From: Pseudomonas kribbensis
GTDB taxonomy: Bacteria; Pseudomonadota; Gammaproteobacteria; Pseudomonadales; Pseudomonadaceae
Direction: 5' to 3'
NCBI RefSeq assembly: GCF_003352185.1
Contig: NZ_CP029608.1
Span: 558,001 to 622,000, forward strand
Length of the DNA stretch: 64,000 nt
Part shown: positions 18,162 through 27,359 of the stretch, in pieces
Layout: each line of letters begins with the position of its first letter
How positions within the stretch are numbered: position 1 is the first letter of the stretch
Translations under genes and position numbers: made by a program
Notes under the pieces: model-generated
What the model saw: the letters and a program-made list of their open reading frames with translations, nothing else
Database searches by the model: none
Told to the model about the DNA's origin: nothing

Positions 18162-19612
18162 TGCAGTTGTCCGACCTGAAAAACGCCGGACGCACGCCGA
18201 GCCTGCCGCTGACGGTTTCGCTGGCCGATGCGGCCGGGCCGGCCGATCTGCAATTGCTCAGCCTGTTGCGGGTGTTGCCGGGGCAGCGTTATGTCGGCGC
18301 CGGGGTTTGGCGCGGGCGTCCGGTGCTGGCCAAATTGCTGGTCGGCAGCAAGGCTGCACGACATTTTCAGCGTGAACTGGAAGGGGTGAAACTGCTCGCC
18401 GCCCAGGGCATGACCACACCGTTGCTGCTGGCTGACGGCCTGAAGGATGGCGAGGGTGGCTGGCTGCTGTTCGAATTCCTCGAAGGCGCCGAAAGCCTGG
18501 GTGATGCCTGGAACAAGGTCGAATCCTTGCCGGTGCTGGCGGATGAACAATCGGCAGTGCTGGCCGAAGCGCTCGGTGCCATCGGCCAGTTGCACGGCAA
18601 AGGCCTGTGGCAGGAAGACTTGCACCTGGACAACCTGCTGCGCCACGGTGGTCAGTTGTACCTGATCGATGGCGCCGGTATCTGTGCGGAAAACGCTGGT
18701 CAGCCATTGTCCCGGCAGAAAGTGCTGGAAAATCTCGGGGTGTTTTTCGCCCAGTTGCCCAAGTCACTGGAGCCGTTCACCGAAGAATTGCTCGTTTATT
18801 ACCTGTTGAGCAACAGCGAGCACGCACTGCCGCTGGAAGCGTTGCAGAAGCAGATCGACAAGGTGCGCGCCTGGCGCTTGAAGGACTTCCTGATCAAGGT
18901 CGGTCGTGAGTGCACATTGTTCAGCGTGCGGCGCGGGGCCTTCGGTCTGCGCTCGATCCGTCGCGAGGAAGAACCCGCGATGCTGCCGGTGCTGGAGCAG
19001 GCCGATGCCTTGCTCGATCAAGGGCACCTGTACAAGACCGGTGGCGCGGCCAGCGTCGGCAAGGTCGACGTTGCCGGACGGCCGCTGGTGATCAAGCGTT
19101 ACAACATCAAGAATTTTGCTCACTGGCTAAAACGCTTCTGGCGCCCGAGCCGTGCCTGGCATTCCTGGCGCGAAGGCAATCGCCTGGCGTTCCTCGGTAT
19201 CGCCACGCCCAAACCGCTGGCGGTGCTGGAAACCCGGTTTTTCTGGCTGCGCAGCAAGGCGTACCTGATCACCGAATACCTGGCCGGGCCGGACATCATC
19301 GAGCGTTTTGCGCCGTATGTTGAAAGCGGTGAAGCGCCGGAAGCCGAGTTGCAGGCACTGGATCAGCTGTTTGCTCGGTTGATTGCCGAGCGCATCAGTC
19401 ATGGCGACTTCAAGGGCCACAACCTGTTCTGGCATGAGGATCGCTGGGCGTTGATCGACCTGGATTCAATGTGTCAGCACGGCTCGGCGGGCAGCTTTGC
19501 TCCGGCCTATGCCCGTGATCGCGCGCGCTTCATGCGTAACTGGCCTGAAAGCAGTGCGCTGTATCGGGTGATTGATCAGCGTTTGCCCAAAGACATTTCC
19601 AGCGCTGCCTGA
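18161..19612 (+). CDS. Tandem kinase-fold LPS core protein (PA5006-like)
   Basis: A 483-residue protein with two kinase-like halves. The first has QEDLHLDNLL with a LIDGAGI metal loop (about 145-170); the second has ISHGDFKGHNL with ALIDLDSM (about 410-440). Both keep the loop aspartate, and VIKRY in the second half supplies an ATP lysine. It ends the waaF operon and overlaps wapQ by one base. By position it matches PA5006, which was studied with WapP and WapQ as an LPS kinase-like gene. Its substrate is unknown; core phosphorylation is inference from context. Confidence 0.75.
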   Translation: MQLSDLKNAGRTPSLPLTVSLADAAGPADLQLLSLLRVLPGQRYVGAGVWRGRPVLAKLLVGSKAARHFQRELEGVKLLAAQGMTTPLLLADGLKDGEGGWLLFEFLEGAESLGDAWNKVESLPVLADEQSAVLAEALGAIGQLHGKGLWQEDLHLDNLLRHGGQLYLIDGAGICAENAGQPLSRQKVLENLGVFFAQLPKSLEPFTEELLVYYLLSNSEHALPLEALQKQIDKVRAWRLKDFLIKVGRECTLFSVRRGAFGLRSIRREEEPAMLPVLEQADALLDQGHLYKTGGAASVGKVDVAGRPLVIKRYNIKNFAHWLKRFWRPSRAWHSWREGNRLAFLGIATPKPLAVLETRFFWLRSKAYLITEYLAGPDIIERFAPYVESGEAPEAELQALDQLFARLIAERISHGDFKGHNLFWHEDRWALIDLDSMCQHGSAGSFAPAYARDRARFMRNWPESSALYRVIDQRLPKDISSAA

Positions 19613-19618
19613 ATCGCC

Positions 19619-19691
19619 ATCGCCGGCAAGCCGGCTCCCACAGGGTCTGTAAGTGTCGCCGTTCAAGTGTGGGAGCTGGCTTGCCAGCGAT
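19619..19691. repeat. REPIN (two inverted REP sequences)
   Basis: ATCGCCGGCAAGCCGGCTCC at the left and an inverted GTGTGGGAGCTGGCTTGCCA ending AGCGAT at the right enclose about 30 bases. This is the standard REP doublet of fluorescent pseudomonads, likely mobilised by a RAYT transposase encoded elsewhere. It lies right after the waaF operon and may protect the 3' end or terminate transcription. Confidence 0.8.
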
Positions 19692-19793
19692 GAGGCCAGC
19701 TCCTGCACCGAAAATTTTCTTGCTGCGCCGGAAGTTCTGCGGGGTGAACGACATGGGGCAATTCGCACAGGGTCATTCCCGCCACGTTTACGC

Positions 19794-19799
19794 TATAAT
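19794..19799 (+). promoter_or_regulatory. -10 box of the wapO operon promoter
   Basis: A perfect TATAAT in the context GCTATAATCCCGCC, 93 bases upstream of the wapO GTG. No good -35 hexamer is seen at 16-18 bases spacing. The leader contains a TCTCGCCCGGTGCGAG hairpin near 19814-19831. Confidence 0.55.
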
Positions 19800-19891
19800 C
19801 CCGCCCTTTAGCTGTCTCTCGCCCGGTGCGAGGGCACATCATTTTTCAAGGCGCATCGCGCCTGAATGCAGACTAAAGAGGCTAGACCCCT

Positions 19892-21649
19892 GTGGCATTG
19901 ACGATTCTTGGCCTGTCCGGCGCCCTTAGCCATGATCCTTCAGCAGCCCTGTACATCGACGGCAAGCTGGTCGCGGCGGCTGAGGAAGAGCGCTTCGTAC
20001 GCGATAAACATGCAAAGAACCGCATGCCCTACGAATCGGCGAAGTTCTGCCTGGAGCAGGCTGGCATCAAGCCGTCCGACGTTGACGTGGTGGCGATTCC
20101 GTTCGCCCCGATCAGCATTTTCGGCAAGGCCCGCTGGCAGTACGCCAAGCGCTACTGGTATGCCCCGGACCGCGCGCTCGACGCGATCCTGATGGGCAAC
20201 CGTCGCTACAAGCGCTATCGCAACAAGATCGTCTGGTGCCTGGAGCAACTGGGCTTCGATCCGAAGAAAATCAAGATCGAGCCGGTCGAACACCACCTGG
20301 CCCACGCCTCCAGCGCCTACCACTGCTCGGGTTTCAAAGAGAAAACCGCGATCCTCGGCATCGACGGCAAGGGCGAGTACGCCACGACCTTCTTCGGTTA
20401 TGGCGAAAACGGCAAGATCCACAAGATCAAGGAATTCTTCGATCCGGACTCCCTCGGCGGCCTGTACGGTGCGATCACCGAGTTCCTCGGTTTCGACATG
20501 CTGGACGGCGAGTTCAAGGTCATGGGCATGGCGCCGTACGGCGACGCCAGCAAATACGACTTCTCGCGCCTGGCCTCGTTTGAAAACGGCGAGCTGGTGA
20601 TCAACACCGACTACGCCAACGTGATCGGCCTGCGTCGCTACAAAGAGAAGGGCAAGGGTTACTACTTCTCGCCGAAGCTGATCGAGTGGCTGGGTCCGAA
20701 GCGCGAAGGCGACATCGCCGACGAGCCGTACATCCATTACGCCGCCAGCATTCAGGCGCTGTTCGAAAAAATCGCGCTGCAGATGATCGACTACTACCTG
20801 GGCGACGTGCTCAAGGAAACCGGCAAACTGGCCTACGCCGGTGGCTGTGCGTTGAACGTCAAGCTCAACCAGAAAATCATCGCCCGCGACGACGTCAAGG
20901 AGCTGTTCGTACAGCCTGCCTCCGGCGACGCCGGCACCGCAGTCGGTGCAGCGGCCTATGTGTCCAACGCCCGTGGTGTGCCGGTCGAGAAGATGGAACA
21001 CGTCTACCTCGGCCCGTCGTACAGCAACGAAGACGTGATCGCCGCGTGCGCCCGTCACGAGAACAAGCCGACCTGGCGCAAGCTCGACAACATGCCGGAG
21101 CAGATTGCCAAGATCATGGTCGATGGCAACCCGGTGGCCTGGTTCCAGGGCCGCATGGAGTTCGGTCCGCGTGCACTGGGCGGTCGTTCGATCATCGGTT
21201 GCCCGAGCGTGGCTGGCGTGGCTGACCGCATCAACCACCAGATCAAGTTCCGCGAGCGCTGGAGGCCTTTCTGCCCGTCGATGCTCGACACCGTTGCGCC
21301 ACAGATGATCAAGATCGATCACCCGGCGCCGTTCATGACCTTCACCTTCGAAGTGGCGGAAGAGTGGAAGACCCGCGTGCCGGAAGTCGTCCACGAAGAC
21401 GGCACGTCCCGGGCCCAGGTGCTCAAGCGCGAATACAACCCGCGCTACTACGACATGATGAAGGCGCTGGAAGTGCTGACCGGCAACGGCGTGTCCCTGA
21501 ACACCTCGCTCAACCGCCGTGGTGAGCCGATGATCTGCTCGCCGACCGACGCCCTGAACATGTTCTTCGGCTCCGATCTGCAGTACCTGATCATGGAAGA
21601 CATCCTGGTGGTCAAAGAAGGCGCAAACGCTTATGACACGCTCGGCTGA
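19892..21649 (+). CDS. wapO: LPS core carbamoyltransferase
   Basis: A 585-residue NodU/CmcH-family carbamoyltransferase that, by analogy with WapO (PA5005), transfers a carbamoyl group from carbamoyl phosphate to heptose II of the core. Seen: the N-terminal ILGLSGALSHDPSAAL, HHLAHASSAYHCSG metal-binding histidines, GIDGKGEY, GGCALNVKLNQ, and the C-terminal RMEFGPRALGGRSI signature. Starts with GTG at 19892, with AAAGAGGC upstream. First gene of a six-gene operon with overlapping starts. Confidence 0.9.
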   Translation: MALTILGLSGALSHDPSAALYIDGKLVAAAEEERFVRDKHAKNRMPYESAKFCLEQAGIKPSDVDVVAIPFAPISIFGKARWQYAKRYWYAPDRALDAILMGNRRYKRYRNKIVWCLEQLGFDPKKIKIEPVEHHLAHASSAYHCSGFKEKTAILGIDGKGEYATTFFGYGENGKIHKIKEFFDPDSLGGLYGAITEFLGFDMLDGEFKVMGMAPYGDASKYDFSRLASFENGELVINTDYANVIGLRRYKEKGKGYYFSPKLIEWLGPKREGDIADEPYIHYAASIQALFEKIALQMIDYYLGDVLKETGKLAYAGGCALNVKLNQKIIARDDVKELFVQPASGDAGTAVGAAAYVSNARGVPVEKMEHVYLGPSYSNEDVIAACARHENKPTWRKLDNMPEQIAKIMVDGNPVAWFQGRMEFGPRALGGRSIIGCPSVAGVADRINHQIKFRERWRPFCPSMLDTVAPQMIKIDHPAPFMTFTFEVAEEWKTRVPEVVHEDGTSRAQVLKREYNPRYYDMMKALEVLTGNGVSLNTSLNRRGEPMICSPTDALNMFFGSDLQYLIMEDILVVKEGANAYDTLG

Positions 21650-22763
21650 ACGCCATGTGCTGCAGTTCTGTCACGGCTATGACGGGCCGTTCCTCGACTG
21701 CGCGCGGCAGTACGCCAGCCTGTTCGCGGGCACCGGTTATCGGGTCACCACGGTCTTTCTGACCGGGGCGGCCGATAGCGAGGTGGCTGCGGCCTGCGCC
21801 TCCGATGAAGTGTTGTTCATGGAATACAGCTCCAAGGCCATTCGTGGCCTGAAGCTGGGCGCCATCGGCGATTTGCGCAAGATCGCCGCTTCACGCAATT
21901 TCAGTTTCTGCATCGCCCATCGCTTCAAGCCGATCTACATCGCCTTGCTCGGCACTTCGCTGCCGGTGATTGGCGTGCACCACGCGTTTGGCGATTACAA
22001 ACGCGGCTCGCGCAAACTCTTTGCGCATATTTTCCGCAAGCGTCTGAGCCTGCTCGGCGTGTCCGACGCGGTGCGCGACGACATGCGCCGCTGCCTGCCG
22101 AAATGGCCGGCGGCACGCATCCAGACCCTCTACAACCGCATCGATGTTTCGGCGTTGCAGATGAGTCAGGTGTCCGCCCGTGAAGCCCGCGAGACCCTGG
22201 GTCTGTCTGCGGATGCGTTCATTGTCGGCAACGTCGGTCGCCTGCACCCGGACAAGGACCAGGCCACGCTGCTGCACGGTTTTGCCGCGGCGCTGCCCGG
22301 TCTGCCGGCCAACAGCCAACTGGTGATCCTCGGCAAGGGTCGTCTTGAAGATGATCTGAAGGCGCTGGCTCGCGAACTGGGTGTCGGTGATCGCGTGCTG
22401 TTTCTCGGTCAGGTGCCGGACGCGCGCAATTACTTCCGCGCATTCGATGTGTTTGCCTTGAGCTCCGACCACGAACCGTTCGGCATGGTGCTGCTGGAAG
22501 CCATGGCTGCCGGCGTGCCGCTGTTGGCCACGGCGTGCGGCGGGGCGAAGGAAGTGGTCGAAGGCGTGGGCATTCTGTTCCCGCTGGGCGATGCCGAGCA
22601 TCTGGCCCAGGGCCTGAAACATCTGGCGGGCATGGACGAGCAGCAGCGTCGTCAATGCGCCGAAATGATGTTCGATCGCCTGCGCGAGCGTTTCTCCGAC
22701 CGCGCCGTACGCGACACCTTCTGGCATTTGCCGCAAGTTACCGATCTGGCACCGAGGGGCTGA
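21633..22763 (+). CDS. wapH: LPS core glycosyltransferase WapH (GT4)
   Basis: A 376-residue GT-B fold glycosyltransferase in the position of WapH (PA5004). The acceptor side starts HVLQFCHGYDGPF. The donor side has VGNVGRLHPDKDQATLL and SSDHEPFGMVLLEAMAAGVP with the EX7E glutamates. It overlaps wapO by 17 bases, so translation is likely coupled. Expected to add an outer-core hexose; the precise linkage is not evident. Confidence 0.85.
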   Translation: MTRSAERHVLQFCHGYDGPFLDCARQYASLFAGTGYRVTTVFLTGAADSEVAAACASDEVLFMEYSSKAIRGLKLGAIGDLRKIAASRNFSFCIAHRFKPIYIALLGTSLPVIGVHHAFGDYKRGSRKLFAHIFRKRLSLLGVSDAVRDDMRRCLPKWPAARIQTLYNRIDVSALQMSQVSAREARETLGLSADAFIVGNVGRLHPDKDQATLLHGFAAALPGLPANSQLVILGKGRLEDDLKALARELGVGDRVLFLGQVPDARNYFRAFDVFALSSDHEPFGMVLLEAMAAGVPLLATACGGAKEVVEGVGILFPLGDAEHLAQGLKHLAGMDEQQRRQCAEMMFDRLRERFSDRAVRDTFWHLPQVTDLAPRG

Positions 22764-23659
22764 TGCTCAACCGATTTCAAGGCTGGCGCGAACGTGGCTG
22801 GTCGCCCGTTGACGCCTCAACTTATGCACAGGCCTGGCAGCGTTTTGGCGGCAGCGTCGCGACACATCCCATGGTTGTCGAGCGTCTGGCGGACCTGGCC
22901 GGCATCCCGGTGCGTTATCTGGCCTGGGAGCAGCAGGGCGAAATCAAAGCCGCGATCCCGACCTGGGGCCGCGATCTGGCCTTGTCCAAGGACGTGCTCA
23001 AGCGCAACGGCAAGAAAGGCCTGTTCGATCTCGGCAACGCCGAACTGATCCTGCCGGCCGCCGCTGACGCCCAGGCCCCGCTGCGCCATCGCGGACGCTA
23101 CCTGTCGGCGCTCAACGAAAACCGCTTCAGCGGCCTCAAGTTGCAGACCGAACAACTGGCCATGGCCCGCACCCCGGAAGAACTGTCGAAGAAGTTTCGC
23201 TACAACCAGCGCCGCGAATTACGCCTGCTGGAAGAGGCGGGCGGGGTGGTGCGGCCGGTCGCTGAGTTCTCCAGTGCCGAACTGGCAGCGATCTACTGCG
23301 ACCTGTTCCAGCGCCGCTGGGGTTTCCCGGCCACTGGCGCGGCACGCATGGCCGAAGTCATCGAACTCCTGCGCGAGCTGTTGATCGGCTCGGTGATCTT
23401 CCTCAACGATGCGCCGATCGCGATTCAACTGGTGTATCGCGTCGAAGCGCCGGAGTGGATCAGCGTCGAGTACATCAACGGTGGCGTCGACCCCGAAACC
23501 CGTGAATTCAGCCCCGGCAGCGTCCTGAGCTTCCTCAATACGCAAAGTGCCTGGGAGCATGCGCGGGCCCTGAACAAGCCGCTGCGCTTTTCCTTCGGTC
23601 GTGCCGACCGTGAATACAAGGATCGCTGGTGCAATCCTGTGCCGGTCTTCACCGTATGA
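22763..23659 (+). CDS. mig-14: Mig-14 family antimicrobial-peptide resistance protein
   Basis: 298 residues from the ATG at 22763, which overlaps the wapH stop by one base; the frame is open further upstream inside wapH but that is not family-like. Mig-14 proteins of Salmonella and P. aeruginosa associate with the inner membrane and help resist cationic peptides. Seen: LKLQTEQLAMARTPEELSKK, then a GNAT/FemAB-like second half (YCDLFQRRWGFPATG, RFSFGRADREYKDRWCNP). A transferase acting on lipid or LPS intermediates is plausible given the operon. Confidence 0.85.
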   Translation: MLNRFQGWRERGWSPVDASTYAQAWQRFGGSVATHPMVVERLADLAGIPVRYLAWEQQGEIKAAIPTWGRDLALSKDVLKRNGKKGLFDLGNAELILPAAADAQAPLRHRGRYLSALNENRFSGLKLQTEQLAMARTPEELSKKFRYNQRRELRLLEEAGGVVRPVAEFSSAELAAIYCDLFQRRWGFPATGAARMAEVIELLRELLIGSVIFLNDAPIAIQLVYRVEAPEWISVEYINGGVDPETREFSPGSVLSFLNTQSAWEHARALNKPLRFSFGRADREYKDRWCNPVPVFTV

Positions 23660-25113
23660 GTCAGCCCATGAGCCGCAAACAGCAATTGCTCAAGCGTCAC
23701 CGGCGCAATAAACGGATCAGCCTGTTGATTGCACTGATCGTGTTGATCGCCCTCGGCGTGCTGGTGGCCTGGTGGTTGCCGCTGGTGCTGGCGGTGATTG
23801 GCTGGATCGCTCACGAAGCGTGGTTCGCCGACCACTTGTTCTATTCGCCGAAAGACGATTACCAGTACAGCTTTCCGCCGTTCACACCGCAGCCCAAAGT
23901 GCATTTGCACGGTGAGCAATTGCGCCTCGACGAGGGCGTGATGCTGGTGGACGACGCCACGCTGATCCTCGCCTTGCGGGTTAAAAGCACCTGGCTGGGA
24001 CGCTTCTTTGATCCGCGCGTCGAGTTGGCGGGTGGATCGAACCCGGATGCCCAGACCTTCGAACGAGGCGTCAACGGCCTGCGTTATCTGAACCTCAGCG
24101 GTCAGGCGCAGACCCTGTCGCAAGGCCTGTTGCGCCTGCGCGGACGTTTCTGCCGGGTGACCGGCGAGCCGGTGCTATGGGCGCTGGAACAACCGGATTA
24201 CCGCCGTCAGCGGGTGATGGTGATCGCGCCGCACGCCGATGATGCCGAGTTGGCCGCTTACGGTTTGTACAGTCAGGCCGACGAGACCTGGATCGTGACC
24301 CTGACCGCCGGCGAGATCGAAGCCGAACACTATCAGCAAATGGGCCTGAACAAGGTCGAGGCGGCGCGACTCAAGGGCCGCTTGCGGGCCTGGGACAGCC
24401 TCGCCGTGCCGCGCTGGGCCGGTGTGCCGCAGGAACACTGCGTGCAGCTCGGGTATTTTTGCCTGCAACTGGCGGCGATGCAGGCTGCGCCGAATCAACC
24501 GGTGGGTTCGCGAGAAGCTGATCTGAGCGACACGCGAATTTTTCGTCAGTTGAATCCGTTTGCCTTGCCCGGCGATGCCGACGGCGCGCCGACCTGGAAC
24601 AATCTGCTGGCCGATCTGCGTGACGTCTTGTCCCGTGCGCGTCCGGATGTGATCGTGCTGCCGCATCCGACGCTGGATCCGCATCCCGATCATATCTGCG
24701 CCCAGGAAGCCGTGCTGGAAGCCTTGCGCGGTCTTGACTGGCAACCGACCCTGCTCGGCTACGCCAACCACTTGCACGACAACGATCGCTGGCCGATGGG
24801 CGACAGCGGGCAGGGCATCGCCTTGCCGCCGACGTTCGATGCGACTCTGGCGATGCAGCCGCTGTGCCTGCCGCTGTCGGTCGAGTTGCAACGGGACAAG
24901 GCCATGGCACTGGGCATGATGCATGACCTGCAACCGCCGACGCCGTTCAAGAGGCGCCTGCGCCGGTTGTTTCAGCGACTGCTGGCCGGTCGGGCGCCGT
25001 CGGTCTATGGCGAAAACGAATTTTTCCGCAAAGCGGTCAGGCGCCAGGAGCTGTTCTGGGTGCTGAAGCAAAGCGAAACAGGCGCGACGGGATCGCACCG
25101 GGGAGAGTCATGA
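23656..25113 (+). CDS. dnpA: DnpA-type de-N-acetylase (PIG-L family)
   Basis: 485 residues from the ATG at 23656 (ATGA overlap with mig-14). Two adjacent hydrophobic stretches near residues 20-55 anchor it in the inner membrane. The PIG-L/LmbE zinc motif PHADDAELAAYG and the distal HPHPDH-type segment (LDPHPDHICAQEAV) are present. P. aeruginosa DnpA (PA5002) is a predicted LPS-related deacetylase that affects fluoroquinolone persistence. The substrate is probably an N-acetyl sugar in the core. Confidence 0.85.
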   Translation: MSQPMSRKQQLLKRHRRNKRISLLIALIVLIALGVLVAWWLPLVLAVIGWIAHEAWFADHLFYSPKDDYQYSFPPFTPQPKVHLHGEQLRLDEGVMLVDDATLILALRVKSTWLGRFFDPRVELAGGSNPDAQTFERGVNGLRYLNLSGQAQTLSQGLLRLRGRFCRVTGEPVLWALEQPDYRRQRVMVIAPHADDAELAAYGLYSQADETWIVTLTAGEIEAEHYQQMGLNKVEAARLKGRLRAWDSLAVPRWAGVPQEHCVQLGYFCLQLAAMQAAPNQPVGSREADLSDTRIFRQLNPFALPGDADGAPTWNNLLADLRDVLSRARPDVIVLPHPTLDPHPDHICAQEAVLEALRGLDWQPTLLGYANHLHDNDRWPMGDSGQGIALPPTFDATLAMQPLCLPLSVELQRDKAMALGMMHDLQPPTPFKRRLRRLFQRLLAGRAPSVYGENEFFRKAVRRQELFWVLKQSETGATGSHRGES

Positions 25114-26264
25114 GTCAACGCGCAAAGGTGCTGCAGCTGCAACCCGACTACAACGTCAAATCCCATGATTTCGCCGACCTCGCCGAACAGATCGTCAAGG
25201 CGCTGCCGACGGATCGTTATGAGGTGACGGCGGCTTTTCTGCGTGGCAAGCCCGGGCCGGGTGAAGCTGTCAGTCGGGCCGACCGTTCGGTGTATTTCGA
25301 GTTTTCCGACAAGTCCCTCAAAGGCATGCGCCTGCGGGCGATGTGGCAGTTGTTCAAGTTCTGCCGCCGGGAAAAGTTCGATGTGGTGATCTGCAACCGC
25401 TTCAAGCCGGTGAACATGATGCTGACCCTCAACCGCTGGTTGAAAGTGCCGTTGTGCATCGGTATTTCCCACGGTTTCGGCGAGTACGACCGCTTCTACC
25501 GTCGTCGTCAGACCCAACGCCTGATCGACCGCCACTGGCGTTTCGTCGGCGTGTCGCCGGCGGTCAAACAGTACCTGCTGGACTGCGATTGCGGTTTTAC
25601 CGATCAGAATACGTACGCGATCACCAACGCCATCGACATCGAACAGGCCGAAGGCTTGCAGCACAGCCGCGAGCGTGCCCGCGAACTGCTGGGCATCGAC
25701 CCGAATGTGCGCCTGATCGGTGCGCTGGGGCGGCTGGTGTCGGTCAAGGGCCACACTTATCTGTTGCAGGCATTCGCCCAACTGAAAGACAAATACCCGA
25801 ACACCCAACTGGCAATCATCGGTGCCGGACGCCTGCAAGCGCCACTGGCGGCCGAGATCGAACAGCTTGGTCTGGGTGGCCGTGCCCACCTGCTGGGGTT
25901 CAAGGAAAACGCCCTGCAATACGTGCGTGCGTTCGATATCTGGACCATGCCGTCGCTGGCCGAAGGCCTGGGCCTGGCTCTGCTGGAAGGCATGAGCGGG
26001 CACTTGCCGGTGATCGCCTCGAACGTACCGGCCATGTTGCCGCTGATCGAAGGCGCCGGTGGTCTGGCGATCACACCCAAGGATGTGTCGAGCCTGGTCG
26101 CGGCGCTGGACACCTACCTCGGGCTTTCGGATGACGAACTCAAGGCCAAGGGTGAACAGGCCTATCGTTATTTGCAGGAACAGCACGACATCGAGGTCTT
26201 CCGTCAGGAATACCTGACCCTGATCGACTCCGGCCTGGCGCAGGCCCGCAAGGAGCAGCCATGA
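25110..26264 (+). CDS. ssg: Core glycosyltransferase Ssg (GT4)
   Basis: 384 residues, GT-B fold. Motifs: VICNRFKPVNMMLTL, CIGISHGFGEYDRF, LIGALGRLVSVKGHTYLLQA and MPSLAEGLGLALLEGMSGHLPV with the EX7E pattern. It matches Ssg (PA5001), needed for normal core and O-antigen, phage sensitivity and motility in Pseudomonas. It is paralogous to the wapH product (shared HRFKPxxxxL and HxFGxY segments). Four-base ATGA overlaps join it to dnpA and wapR. Confidence 0.88.
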   Translation: MSQRAKVLQLQPDYNVKSHDFADLAEQIVKALPTDRYEVTAAFLRGKPGPGEAVSRADRSVYFEFSDKSLKGMRLRAMWQLFKFCRREKFDVVICNRFKPVNMMLTLNRWLKVPLCIGISHGFGEYDRFYRRRQTQRLIDRHWRFVGVSPAVKQYLLDCDCGFTDQNTYAITNAIDIEQAEGLQHSRERARELLGIDPNVRLIGALGRLVSVKGHTYLLQAFAQLKDKYPNTQLAIIGAGRLQAPLAAEIEQLGLGGRAHLLGFKENALQYVRAFDIWTMPSLAEGLGLALLEGMSGHLPVIASNVPAMLPLIEGAGGLAITPKDVSSLVAALDTYLGLSDDELKAKGEQAYRYLQEQHDIEVFRQEYLTLIDSGLAQARKEQP

Positions 26265-27163
26265 GTGAGGTCACCGCCCTGAGCGATGCACAACCCATCG
26301 TCACCGTGATCATCGCGTCCTATAACCACGGACCGTACATCGAGGAAAGCATTCTCAGCGTCATCAACCAGAGCTACAAGAACATCGAGCTGCTGGTGGT
26401 CGACGACGGCTCGAAGGATGACAGTGCCGAGCGCATCAAGGCCTTGCAGGAACAGCACGGCTTCGATTTCCGGGTGCAGCAGAATCAGGGCCTGACCAAC
26501 ACGCTCAACGGCGCGATTGCGCGGGCCAAAGGCAGCCTGATCGTACCGTTCGGCTCCGACGACATCATGTACCCGGACCGCATCGCCACCCAGGTCGCGT
26601 ACATGGACGGCAAACCGGAAGTCGGCATCTGTGCCGGCAACATCGAATTGATGGACGCCGACGGCAATCTCTACCCGGAAAAGCGTCAGCGCCGGGATGT
26701 GCCGTTCCGTCGTCTGGACTTCGATGACATGTTCCTGGAGCGCAAGCCGTATCCGCCGGCGCCGACCTTGATGATCCGCCGCGAGGCACTGGACAAGGTG
26801 GGCGGGTTCGATCCGACGATTCGTCTCGAGGATCTGTACATCGAGCTGAAAGTCACCCGCGCCGGTTACTTCATCGATGGCCTGAACGTGGTGATGGCGC
26901 GCTATCGCAAGCACGCCACCAACTCCTACAAGAACCACCGTTTCATGATCGAAAACATCCTGCGCACCTACGCGCTGTTCAGCGATCACCCGCTGTACGA
27001 CGAGGTGCGCTACAAGTCACTCAATTCGATGTTCCTGAAAACCGCCAACCGCGACCGCAAACTGGCGCGGGAGCTGCTGGCGCAGATTCCGTTCAAGGCC
27101 TGGAACAAGAAAACCTGGCGCGGTCTGGGCCGGTTGCTGTTTTCGCCGCTGGAAAAGGACTGA
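26261..27163 (+). CDS. wapR: Core rhamnosyltransferase WapR (GT2)
   Basis: 300 residues, GT-A fold. Begins with the GT2 signature VTVIIASYNHGPYIEESILSV. Continues with the DxD-type LVVDDGSKDDS and FGSDDIMYP, then RLEDLYIELKVTRAG. WapR (PA5000) adds the alpha-1,3-rhamnose that receives O-antigen, so this gene fits functionally with the ligase encoded at 28577-30442. Last gene of the wapO operon. Confidence 0.85.
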   Translation: MSEVTALSDAQPIVTVIIASYNHGPYIEESILSVINQSYKNIELLVVDDGSKDDSAERIKALQEQHGFDFRVQQNQGLTNTLNGAIARAKGSLIVPFGSDDIMYPDRIATQVAYMDGKPEVGICAGNIELMDADGNLYPEKRQRRDVPFRRLDFDDMFLERKPYPPAPTLMIRREALDKVGGFDPTIRLEDLYIELKVTRAGYFIDGLNVVMARYRKHATNSYKNHRFMIENILRTYALFSDHPLYDEVRYKSLNSMFLKTANRDRKLARELLAQIPFKAWNKKTWRGLGRLLFSPLEKD

Positions 27164-27333
27164 GCCGCGGGCTGGCTTCAGCGCTGGCGTGAGCGGCGCG
27201 CCAAAACGGGCGATTCGCAGGATGCCGAAGATCGAACGCGGTGCTGCACGGCTCGTGCCGGCTTATCCTGACTACGCCTTTGGCCGGCGCAGTTATGGTC
27301 TGCCGATCGTTCATGGCTGGAAAGAAGGCTCGA

Positions 27334-27359
27334 CGCTGAGACAGGGGCCCTGCTCAGCG
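27334..27359. terminator. Hairpin between convergent wapR and acyltransferase genes
   Basis: CGCTGAG...CTCAGCG with CAGGG/CCCTG inside forms an almost complete 12-pair stem that overlaps the stop codon of the acyltransferase gene. 27164-27333 holds nothing else I can support. Confidence 0.5.

Noticed and set aside
22535..22762. Upstream extension of the Mig-14 frame into wapH
   Set aside because: Arg-rich shadow of wapH; the ATG at 22763 gives the normal family length.
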